Below, one piece after another: positions 34,373 through 42,144 of a stretch of 42,144 bases of DNA. The notes under the pieces were generated by a model, which saw nothing but the letters and a program-made list of their open reading frames with translations, searched no databases and was not told where the DNA came from. Position numbers and translations under genes: made by a program. Positions within the stretch are counted from its first letter, which is position 1. Every line of letters starts with the position of its first letter. The stretch comes from G023898405 sp964368985 (lineage in GTDB: Bacteria; Myxococcota; UBA727; JABDBI01), in the NCBI GenBank assembly GCA_964368985.1, contig CAYJDW010000020.1, positions 1 through 42,144 on the forward strand. Reading direction: 5' to 3'.

Positions 34373-36681
34373 ATCAAGGCAAGAGTGAAAACTTGGGGGC
34401 TTTGCCACCCGAGAGGGACCTGAACCAAGCAGCCAAGCTAATAATTAATCGCTTTGGCGGTGGGCTCGCTATCGATCAAGCGGAAATGCTGACCCGTTTC
34501 AGCTTGAGCGCTGAGCCGCATATGACCGAAAAAGGCATAAGCGACCTTTTGATCCGGCAAGCTGCCGCGCGCATTGCCGAAGAACCTGATTACAGCACTT
34601 TTGCGGTCAGACTTCTCAATCTCAAAATTTCCGACGAAGTGGCCGAGGAAGGCATTCATTGCTTTTTTGATTCCATTAAAACCAGTTTTGAGCAGGGATT
34701 GTTAACCGAAAATATTTTTAATTTTGTTAAAGAAAATCAAGCGGCCCTAAATCGTGTGATCGATGAAAGTCATAATGATCTGTTCACTTATTTTGGCTTG
34801 GCCACTGTTTATGATCGTTATTTGTTGCGACACCCCTCCCGTCGTTTTGTCATTGAGCGTCCGCAATATATGTTTTTGCGCGTTGCCTCAGGAATTTTTC
34901 AGGATGTCGAAAGAGTAGTGAGTCTCTACCGGCTCATGGCGTCATTTTCCTATATGCCAGGCTCTCCTACTTTGTTTAACGCGGGCACTAAGAATCCGCA
35001 GCTTTCATCATGCTTTTTGGTGGATTCCCCGAACGATAGTCTCGAAGGTATTTATCGGCGCTACATGGATGTAGCGAAACTTTCTAAACATGGCGGCGGT
35101 ATTGGTATTTCTTTTTCAAAAGTGAGATCCCGTGGATCTTTGATCAAAGGAACCAATGGCCGTTCAAGTGGTATCGGGCCTTGGCTTAAAACCCTCGATT
35201 CTTCAGTTTCAGCTGTTAATCAAGGCGGTCGGCGCAAAGGCGCATGCTGCGTTTATTTGGAAAGCTGGCACGACGACATTGAGTCATTTCTTGAGTTGCG
35301 CGATAGCACGGGTGATGAATCTCAGCGTACACACAATCTAAATCTTGCCAATTGGATCCCTGATTTGTTCATGGAGCGGGTCAAAGAAAACGGGCTGTGG
35401 TCATTATTTGATCCAAGCCAACTTCCTGCTTTGTGCGATACCTTTGGCGATGAGTTTAATAGTATATATTTGCAGGCCGAACGTGATGGTCTCTACACTC
35501 GCCAGATAAGCGCGCGCGACTTATACGGGCGCATGATGAAGACGCTTGCACAAACTGGCAATGGTTGGATGGCCTTCAAAGATACCAGCAATAAAAAATC
35601 CAATCAAACGGGTACCCCAGGTCAAGTTATACACTTATCTAATCTTTGTACTGAAATATTAGAAGTAAGTAATGAAAATGAAACTGCAGTTTGTAATTTA
35701 GGATCAATTAATCTTGCTCGTCACATGAAGGGCAATGTTATTGATTTTGATAAAATTAAGAGCAGTGTTCATGTTGCCATTCGGCAGCTTAATCGGGTCA
35801 TTGATATGACCTATTATCCCATTATCGAAACTAAGAATTCTAATACAAAATGGCGTCCGGTGGGCTTGGGCATCATGGGCTTGCAGGATGTCTTTTTTGC
35901 CATGGGCGTGCCTTTTGATAGTGCTGATGCTAAAGCCATTACGCGAAAAATTTCTGAAGAGATCTATTTTGAAGCTATTTCCACCAGCGTGGAACTTGCG
36001 GAAGAAGAAGGCCCTCACGATAATTTTGCACTCACTCGCGCCGCTAAGGGAATTTTGCAATACGATTTGTGGGACCAAAAACCCGCGGAAGAAGAACGTT
36101 TTAATAAGCTCAAAGAGCGCATGAAAAAATCCGGGCTTCGTAACTCCCTCACCATCGCGATTGCTCCAACCGCCACGATTGCATCCATTGTTGGTTGCTA
36201 TGAGTGCATTGAGCCGCAAATTTCAAATATATTTAAGCGTGAAACATTGTCCGGTGAATTTTTGCAGATCAACCAATATTTGGTGCGTGATCTTAAGAAG
36301 CGCGGGCTTTGGACCAGTGTTATTCGGGATCAAATTCTTGATGACAATGGTTCGGTACAAAATATTAAGGAAATACCTGAGGAGCTGAGGCTTCTTTATC
36401 GAACTGCTTGGGAATTGCCACAAAAAGATCTGATTGATATGGCGCTCGCGCGAGGACCTTTCATTGATCAAAGTCAAAGTCTAAATTTATTTATGGAAAC
36501 GCCCAATATTGGCAAATTATCGTCGATGTATTTTTATGCCTGGCAATCGGGACTTAAGACCTGCTATTATCTGCGATCCCGTCCTGCGACCCAAATATCA
36601 AAGACGACCAAAGCGGTGAGCAATCAAGAAGCGGTAGCTTGTTCTTTGGAAAATCCTGCTATGTGCGAAGCGTGCGGTTAA
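34369..36681 (+). CDS. nrdA: Class I ribonucleoside-diphosphate reductase, alpha subunit
   Basis: Large catalytic subunit reducing ribonucleoside diphosphates. 770 residues. Active-site residues: Cys215 in LSSCFL, the radical relay NLCTE with Asn425, Cys427 and Glu429, and Cys442 in VCNLGS; C-terminal ACSLENPAMCEACG supplies the shuttle cysteines. PTATIASIVGCYECIEP is the phosphate-binding segment. The N-terminal ATP-cone area (1-90) lacks the usual K-R-D/N-G start and looks degenerate, so dATP inhibition may be altered. Followed after 14 bases by nrdB. Confidence 0.96.
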   Translation: MNQGKSENLGALPPERDLNQAAKLIINRFGGGLAIDQAEMLTRFSLSAEPHMTEKGISDLLIRQAAARIAEEPDYSTFAVRLLNLKISDEVAEEGIHCFFDSIKTSFEQGLLTENIFNFVKENQAALNRVIDESHNDLFTYFGLATVYDRYLLRHPSRRFVIERPQYMFLRVASGIFQDVERVVSLYRLMASFSYMPGSPTLFNAGTKNPQLSSCFLVDSPNDSLEGIYRRYMDVAKLSKHGGGIGISFSKVRSRGSLIKGTNGRSSGIGPWLKTLDSSVSAVNQGGRRKGACCVYLESWHDDIESFLELRDSTGDESQRTHNLNLANWIPDLFMERVKENGLWSLFDPSQLPALCDTFGDEFNSIYLQAERDGLYTRQISARDLYGRMMKTLAQTGNGWMAFKDTSNKKSNQTGTPGQVIHLSNLCTEILEVSNENETAVCNLGSINLARHMKGNVIDFDKIKSSVHVAIRQLNRVIDMTYYPIIETKNSNTKWRPVGLGIMGLQDVFFAMGVPFDSADAKAITRKISEEIYFEAISTSVELAEEEGPHDNFALTRAAKGILQYDLWDQKPAEEERFNKLKERMKKSGLRNSLTIAIAPTATIASIVGCYECIEPQISNIFKRETLSGEFLQINQYLVRDLKKRGLWTSVIRDQILDDNGSVQNIKEIPEELRLLYRTAWELPQKDLIDMALARGPFIDQSQSLNLFMETPNIGKLSSMYFYAWQSGLKTCYYLRSRPATQISKTTKAVSNQEAVACSLENPAMCEACG

Positions 36682-36695
36682 ATTAGGAGTTAATA

Positions 36696-37694
36696 ATGTT
36701 GTTAGAACCCGGCCTGGAGCTGACTTTACGCCCCATGCGTTATCCCCAATTTTTTGACATGTATAAAAATGCCATTAAAAATACCTGGACTGTGGAAGAG
36801 GTAGATCTTAAGTCGGATATCGACGATCTAAGACAAAAATTAAATGCCAAAGAGGGCCATTTGATCAATCGTTTGGTGGCTTTTTTTGCCACCGGCGATT
36901 CCATTGTGGCTCATAATCTCGTGGTAAATCTTTATTGTCACATCAATGCGCCGGAAGCGAGGATGTATTTATCGCGTCAACTCTATGAAGAAGCCTTACA
37001 TGTGCAATTTTATTTAACGCTGCTTGATACCTATTTACCCGATCCAAGAGAGCGGCAGGCAGCATTCGCAGCCATCGACAATATCCCCTCCATTAAAAGA
37101 AAGGCCGAGTTTTGCTTTAAATGGATGGATTCCATCAACGAGTTGGACAAACTGACGACAAAGACCCATCGCCGGCAATTTTTGCTCAACCTGATTTGCT
37201 TTGCGGGGTGCATTGAAGGCTTATTCTTTTTTGCAGCTTTCGCCTATGTCTATTTTCTGCGCTCCAAAGGCTTGCTTCATGGCTTGGCCACGGGCACAAA
37301 TTGGGTGTTTCGCGACGAGAGTGCCCATATGGATTTTGCTTTTTCGGTGGTTGATACCGTTAAACTAGAAGAGCCGGATCTGTTTGATGCCGACTTAGAG
37401 CAGCAAGTGCGTGCCATGATGAATGAGGCGATCGAGTGTGAATTGAGTTTTGGCGACGACGTTTTGACTGGCGGCATCGCGGGTTTTTCGGTTGCCGAGC
37501 TGAAACAATATTTGCAGTTCGTTGCTGACCAGCGCATGGTAAGATTAGGCTTTAAACCCATGTTCGGCTCCAATAATCCCTTCTCCTTTATGGACCTGCA
37601 AAATGTGCAAGAACTCGCCAATTTCTTCGAAAGACGAGTGTCGGCATATCAGATTGGCATTGAAGGTGAAGTTGGCTTTGATGAGTCATTTTAG
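36696..37694 (+). CDS. nrdB: Class I ribonucleoside-diphosphate reductase, beta subunit
   Basis: Di-metal radical subunit, 332 residues. Metal ligands are seen in the EEALH segment (Glu and His) and in FRDESAHMDF (Glu and His), plus CIEGLFFF (Glu). A tyrosine stands four residues after the first His (HVQFY), the place of the stable tyrosyl radical in E. coli NrdB, so class Ia chemistry is likely rather than the Phe-containing class Ic. The C-terminal tail EVGFDESF is the NrdA-docking peptide. TTAGGAG precedes ATG 36696; operon with nrdA. Confidence 0.95.
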   Translation: MLLEPGLELTLRPMRYPQFFDMYKNAIKNTWTVEEVDLKSDIDDLRQKLNAKEGHLINRLVAFFATGDSIVAHNLVVNLYCHINAPEARMYLSRQLYEEALHVQFYLTLLDTYLPDPRERQAAFAAIDNIPSIKRKAEFCFKWMDSINELDKLTTKTHRRQFLLNLICFAGCIEGLFFFAAFAYVYFLRSKGLLHGLATGTNWVFRDESAHMDFAFSVVDTVKLEEPDLFDADLEQQVRAMMNEAIECELSFGDDVLTGGIAGFSVAELKQYLQFVADQRMVRLGFKPMFGSNNPFSFMDLQNVQELANFFERRVSAYQIGIEGEVGFDESF

Positions 37695-37791
37695 CTAGTT
37701 AGCCCGCGAGCTAAATCTCTAAGACTGCCCGGGTATTAAAGATTGCGTCTTCATATATATTTATAAAGCGGGCATTTAACGGGTGAGTATT

Positions 37792-39519
37792 ATGCAGATC
37801 TTAGCTGGTTTTGTTTTATTAGGAATATTAATTGTTTTCCACGAGCTGGGTCATTTCTTGTTTGCCAAAATGCTTGGCGTAAAGGTTTTGGTATTTTCAG
37901 TCGGCTTTGGTCCGAAACTGGTTGGGATAAAAATTGGAGATACCGAATACCGCTTAAGCGCTATTCCGCTCGGCGGCTATGTTCGCATGTTTGGTGAATC
38001 TCTCGAAGAAGAACTCACTGATGCCGAAAAAAAAATGAGCTTCATGCACCAGGCCATCTGGCGCAAATCTTTGATTGCGGTGGCAGGACCGCTCTTTAAT
38101 TTTATATTACCGATCGTGTTGTTTTTTGGGCTGATTGTTGGCCATGAGCAGATTTTTATCCCCCGCATCGGAACTCTCCTGCCCGGCAGTGTGGCAGAAA
38201 AAGCTGGTCTTTTGCCAGACGATAAAATTCTTGCTGTCGACGGCAAAAACATAAGTTCATTTAGCGAAATGGCGGAAATTGTTGCCGAGCATCCTGCACG
38301 AGAATTAAAATTAACCATTGAACGGACCAACGAAAAGGGCGAAAGTCACCGGGTCGTCATCCCTATCACTCCTGAAGCGAAGCCTTCCTCTAATCCGCTA
38401 GAGAAAGATAAATTAGTGGGCCGCATCGGCGTAATGCCTGCCATCGAGCAACCCATCGTGGTGCTCACTGCGGCAAGTGCGCTAAAGAGCACGGCGCTTC
38501 GTGATTATGATGAAATAATTGAGATCGATGGTAAAGCGATTGCTAGTGCGCGCGCGCTGGTGGCAGCCTTGGATGATATGTGGCCTGGCTCTGTGCTCAA
38601 AGCACGCAGGGCAAAAGATGGGGCTTTGGAAGAATTTCAAGTGAAGGTGCCAAACCTGGGCTTACAAGCTGTTTCCGCTTCAGAACCTATCATTAAAAAT
38701 TTAAGGCCAGAACCTGCTCCCGAAGCCATCGAAATGCAAATTGCGAATACCAAAGAGTTGCTTCAGGTTGAAGCGAAGAGCTTGCTCAAAAACTGGGGTG
38801 TGGCCCCAGCCAAGAGCAGCATCGTGCAAGTGAGTGAAGGCGGGATCGCTGCATCTTTAGGACTGGTGCCTGGCGATCGCGTTATCGCTATCAATGGCGA
38901 GCGGCTCTTAAGTTCGGTACATCTGCAGCAAAATCTCTTGCAAAATAGTGCAGCACCTCAAGTTCTTGGCATCATGTCTCATAAGGGTGAGGCCTTGGTG
39001 ATTATTTTTTCTTTGCCTGATCATATCGAAGAAAATCTCAAACTCGATGCCGATTTAGCTTCGATTTTTGGTTTGACGATGCCGGAGGTATTTAAAGCGG
39101 GCGAGGCCATTGAACGCCAAGTGGGGCCACTTGAAGCGCTCAAGCGCGCGACTGTGCAAACCTATTCCATTGTCGCCATGACAGGAAAATCTCTGTGGCT
39201 TTTAGTGAAAGGCGATGTACCAGCTTCACAGGTTGGCGGTCCTATCCAGCTCTTCGATGTTGCCCAGCAAGCGGCCAATAAGGGCCTGGCTTATTATCTT
39301 TTCATCATGTGCTTATTGAGCGTGAATCTTGGTTTGCTAAATCTTTTACCTATTCCAGCCCTTGATGGTGGTCACTTGTTGCTTTTTGGTATTGAGGCCA
39401 TACAAAGGAAGCCGTTGACTATTAAGACGAGAGCCATTGCCACTCAAATGGGAGTTGCGCTTTTATTGTGCGTTATGGGTTTGGCTATTTTTAATGATAT
39501 TTCCCGTCTGTTTCGCTAG
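37792..39519 (+). CDS. rseP: Site-2 zinc metalloprotease RseP-like, with three PDZ modules
   Basis: Intramembrane protease that, in E. coli, cuts the anti-sigma factor RseA after DegS. 575 residues from ATG 37792 (GGTGAG in front; GTG 37783 also possible). Zinc motif HELGH (17-21), and the second ligand in NLLPIPALDGGHLL (from 517). Between the membrane segments lie three PDZ-like modules (about 122-192, 207-287 and 342-408), each with a G-D-x-I/V-x-x-I-[ND]-G type core; the middle one is less regular. E. coli RseP has two and 450 residues. No sigma/anti-sigma genes are adjacent. Confidence 0.92.
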   Translation: MQILAGFVLLGILIVFHELGHFLFAKMLGVKVLVFSVGFGPKLVGIKIGDTEYRLSAIPLGGYVRMFGESLEEELTDAEKKMSFMHQAIWRKSLIAVAGPLFNFILPIVLFFGLIVGHEQIFIPRIGTLLPGSVAEKAGLLPDDKILAVDGKNISSFSEMAEIVAEHPARELKLTIERTNEKGESHRVVIPITPEAKPSSNPLEKDKLVGRIGVMPAIEQPIVVLTAASALKSTALRDYDEIIEIDGKAIASARALVAALDDMWPGSVLKARRAKDGALEEFQVKVPNLGLQAVSASEPIIKNLRPEPAPEAIEMQIANTKELLQVEAKSLLKNWGVAPAKSSIVQVSEGGIAASLGLVPGDRVIAINGERLLSSVHLQQNLLQNSAAPQVLGIMSHKGEALVIIFSLPDHIEENLKLDADLASIFGLTMPEVFKAGEAIERQVGPLEALKRATVQTYSIVAMTGKSLWLLVKGDVPASQVGGPIQLFDVAQQAANKGLAYYLFIMCLLSVNLGLLNLLPIPALDGGHLLLFGIEAIQRKPLTIKTRAIATQMGVALLLCVMGLAIFNDISRLFR

Positions 39520-39604
39520 GAAAATGGGCTGGTTTCAATAATATAAGTATTTGGTGATTCCAGCTGTCCTAAAATAAATCCACTTTGATTGATAAGGAAA
39601 AAAT

Positions 39605-42144
39605 ATGAAGGATACTGAGCCAGTAGTGAATGGTGATGGCACAAACCAAGGTGGTGGCCACATAACAGCCATCAGCATAACTGATGAGTTGCGCACGTCG
39701 TTCCGCGATTATTCCATGAGCGTTATCATCCAGCGCGCCTTGCCTGATGTGCGCGATGGTCTAAAGCCGGTACATCGACGTATTTTATATGCCATGTTTA
39801 AGGAAGGCCTCCTCTCCAGCAAAAAATTCAGTAAATGCGCCGGGGTCGTGGGTGAAGTATTGAAAAAATACCACCCTCACGGCGATGCCCCTGTTTATGA
39901 AGCTTTAGTGCGAATGGCACAGCCTTGGAATATGCGAGAACTTCTGATCGAAGGTCAGGGTAACTTCGGTTCCGTGGACGGCGATCCACCGGCGGCTTAT
40001 CGTTATACCGAAGCGCGCATGGCGAAAATTGCTGAATCTATTGTGGCTGATATTGAAAAAGACACGGTAGATTTTTCTCCCAACTTTGACGGCACTGTCG
40101 ACGAGCCGACCGTTTTGCCATCACGGGTACCGAATCTTTTGGTGAATGGTTCGGAAGGCATCGCGGTGGCCATGGCTACCAAATGCCCCCCCCACAACTT
40201 AGGCGAAATTATTGACGGCCTGCTTGCCATGATTGCCGAGCAATTTGAAGAAGGCCCTGAGCTGACTTTTGAGCGCTTGGAAGAGCTGATTCCTGGGCCT
40301 GATTTTCCCACTGCAGGTATTATTTGTGGTCGAGCAGGTTGTGTCCAAGCTTTGCGCACGGGCCGGGGAACCATTACCATCCGCGGCCGGGCTGATATTG
40401 AACGTAATGAATCGGGCAATAAAGAGCGGATTATCATCACGGAAATTCCTTATCAGTTGAACAAGGCGCGCTTACTTGAACGCATTGCCGAGCTGGTTCG
40501 CGATAAACGTATCGACGGCATTTCCGATTTGCGCGACGAATCATCTGATCGCGAAGGCATGCGCGTGGTCATCGAGATTAAACGTGATGCCATGGCCGAA
40601 GTAGTGTTGAATGGTTTGTTTCAGCACACGCCGCTGCAAAGCACTTATTCAGTGAACATGCTCAGTATTGTCGATGGTCAGCCCATGACCATGAACATGA
40701 TGCAGATGCTTGATAATTTCTTGAACTTCAGACGAAAAATCGTTACGCGACGAAGTCGTTATGAACTCAAAGAAGCAAGCGCACGCTTTCATATTATCGC
40801 CGGCCTCGTAACTGCTCTTGATGATATTGATCGCGTGATCACGACTATTCGAGGGTCGAAAAATACCGAAGAAGCGCGAGAAAATTTGATTGCTCTCAAA
40901 TTTGTTAACGCCTTAAAAATAGAATTATTTGCGCCTAAACCCACCGCTCAAATAGGCGAATGGCTCAGCCAAGGTTTTGCTCAACTTGATCTAGACCAAG
41001 CCAATGCTATTTTAGAAATGCGCTTGTCGCGTTTAGTGGGCCTTGAGCGAGAAAAACTCATCAATGAAGCCAAAGAATTATTGCTTGAGATTTCTCGCCT
41101 AAATTTGATTTTATCCGACATCAAGGTTTTGATGGGCGTGATCAAAGAAGAGCTCACTCAGATAAAAGCCCAATTTGCGAACCCTCGCCGCAGCATTTTT
41201 GATCGCGAAGCTGAGTCTTTGAGTAAAGAAGATCTGATCGCAGAAGAAGATGTGTTAGTGACCATTAGCCATCTTGGTTATGTCAAACGTGTGCAGCTCT
41301 CGAATTATCGGGCGCAGCGACGTGGTGGCAAAGGCAAAACTGCGGTTGTAGCCAAGAATGAAGATTTCGTGCAAGACGCTTTCGTAGCTTCAACTCACGC
41401 ATACCTGCTAACCTTCACCAATCTCGGTCGCGTATACTGGGTTAAGGTGCATGAACTACCTGAGGGCAGTACGTCTTCCCGTGGTCGGCCCATCGTGAAT
41501 TTAGTTTCATTGGATGAAAATGAACAAGTTTGCGCTATTTTGCCGGTCCGCCAATTCCCCACTGAGGAAGGCAAACAGTTCATTATGACTTGCACTAAAA
41601 ATGGCAAAGTCAAAAAGACTGATTTACTTGCCTACAGTAATCCTCGTAGCAATGGTTTGATCGCCTGCGGCATTGAAGATAAAGATGAGCTCATCGCCGT
41701 GAAAATCACCGACGGCCAAAATGATGTGCTTTTGTCCACCCAAAAAGGTATGGCCATTCGGTTCTTAGAAACCGATGTTCGTAGTTTTGGCCGACAAGCC
41801 GTAGGTGTGCGTGGTATCAAGTTAAAAACCAATGACAAAGTAGTGTCAATGGAAGTGCTCAATACCGATGCAACCATTCTGACCGTTACCAAAAACGGTT
41901 ATGGCAAACGCACGGCTATCGATGAATATCGTCGACAAACCCGCGGTGGTTTTGGTCTTATCACCATCAAAGTTGATGAACGTAATGGTCCAGTAGTGGC
42001 GGCCATGCAAGTAAAAAATGAAGATGAAATTATGATCGTTACCAACATGGGTAAACTGATAAGAATGGGTGCTGATGGCGTTTCGACTTATGGAAGAAAT
42101 ACCAAAGGTCTGCGCTTGATTTCGATGTACAAAGAATTTTGCTA
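39605..42144 (+). CDS. gyrA: DNA gyrase subunit A (C-terminus cut by the window)
   Basis: First about 846 codons. Breakage-reunion domain: SMSVIIQRALPDVRDGLKPV, catalytic Tyr134 in AAYRYTEARMAK. The C-terminal pinwheel contains the GyrA box QRRGGKGK, which marks gyrase rather than ParC. The quinolone region reads HGDAPVYEALVRM: Ala95, Pro96 and Glu99 stand at E. coli positions 83, 84 and 87. Start ATG 39605 with AAGGAAAA upstream. The gene runs off the right edge with its frame open; E. coli GyrA is 875 residues, so little is missing. Confidence 0.97.
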   Translation, partial: MKDTEPVVNGDGTNQGGGHITAISITDELRTSFRDYSMSVIIQRALPDVRDGLKPVHRRILYAMFKEGLLSSKKFSKCAGVVGEVLKKYHPHGDAPVYEALVRMAQPWNMRELLIEGQGNFGSVDGDPPAAYRYTEARMAKIAESIVADIEKDTVDFSPNFDGTVDEPTVLPSRVPNLLVNGSEGIAVAMATKCPPHNLGEIIDGLLAMIAEQFEEGPELTFERLEELIPGPDFPTAGIICGRAGCVQALRTGRGTITIRGRADIERNESGNKERIIITEIPYQLNKARLLERIAELVRDKRIDGISDLRDESSDREGMRVVIEIKRDAMAEVVLNGLFQHTPLQSTYSVNMLSIVDGQPMTMNMMQMLDNFLNFRRKIVTRRSRYELKEASARFHIIAGLVTALDDIDRVITTIRGSKNTEEARENLIALKFVNALKIELFAPKPTAQIGEWLSQGFAQLDLDQANAILEMRLSRLVGLEREKLINEAKELLLEISRLNLILSDIKVLMGVIKEELTQIKAQFANPRRSIFDREAESLSKEDLIAEEDVLVTISHLGYVKRVQLSNYRAQRRGGKGKTAVVAKNEDFVQDAFVASTHAYLLTFTNLGRVYWVKVHELPEGSTSSRGRPIVNLVSLDENEQVCAILPVRQFPTEEGKQFIMTCTKNGKVKKTDLLAYSNPRSNGLIACGIEDKDELIAVKITDGQNDVLLSTQKGMAIRFLETDVRSFGRQAVGVRGIKLKTNDKVVSMEVLNTDATILTVTKNGYGKRTAIDEYRRQTRGGFGLITIKVDERNGPVVAAMQVKNEDEIMIVTNMGKLIRMGADGVSTYGRNTKGLRLISMYKEFC

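Noticed and set aside
40003..41892. Several minus-strand frames opposite gyrA
   Set aside because: Ser/Pro/Arg-rich shadows of the highly conserved gyrA coding sequence.

Overview
The window reads as a chromosomal segment of a moderate-GC (by eye mid-40s %) Gram-negative bacterium. Outer-membrane biology is explicit: TolR/TolA/TolB, a lytic transglycosylase lipoprotein, a site-2 protease of the RseP type and a type III secretion export-switch protein. A full menaquinone operon and a non-flagellar SctU suggest a delta-proteobacteria-like lineage (Myxococcota or Bdellovibrionota sense), but no rRNA or other decisive marker is present and this placement is inference.

Layout. 1-2.4 kb: end of a dispersed repeat, a HEAT-repeat protein, prepilin peptidase and EF-P with a strong terminator. 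2.4-4.6 kb: a small hypothetical gene, then a three-gene type III secretion remnant or satellite (SctU plus two small proteins). 4.6-11.9 kb: an accessory, visibly AT-rich stretch, almost all on the minus strand. It holds four proteins of unknown role with Sec signal peptides (one signal peptide is broken by a one-base frameshift), two of them with methyltransferase-like folds, plus a coiled-coil protein gene and its decayed, transposon-interrupted partial duplicate. 11.9-19 kb: a lysine-2,3-aminomutase-family radical SAM enzyme, a second dispersed repeat, Slt transglycosylase, and a NarL-type two-component system whose regulator and kinase are separated by an oppositely oriented YeiH/UPF0324 membrane protein; the kinase is coupled to a small heavy-metal-binding lipoprotein. 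19-21.8 kb: tolR-tolA-tolB. 21.9-31.6 kb: a menaquinone operon, ubiE/menG-menF-menD-[repeat]-menB-FAD monooxygenase-menA-menC-menE, with start/stop overlaps at almost every junction. 31.8-34.1 kb: a large Asp- and Cys-rich lipoprotein, probably highly expressed. 34.3-37.7 kb: class I ribonucleotide reductase nrdA-nrdB preceded by a possible 18-residue leader peptide. 37.8 kb to the end: an RseP-like protease with three PDZ modules and gyrA, cut by the window edge.

The most interesting items are: (i) a class A flavin aromatic monooxygenase translationally coupled inside the menaquinone operon, which may mean a modified quinone; (ii) the island of Sec-exported proteins including two methyltransferase-like ones, next to a type III secretion switch protein with an NPAH instead of NPTH motif; (iii) a four-copy, about 217-bp non-autonomous element that pairs IS-like ends with two internal GC-rich hairpins, one copy flanked by an apparent target duplication; (iv) the duplicated-domain cysteine-rich lipoprotein. 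No tRNA, rRNA or CRISPR array was recognised.
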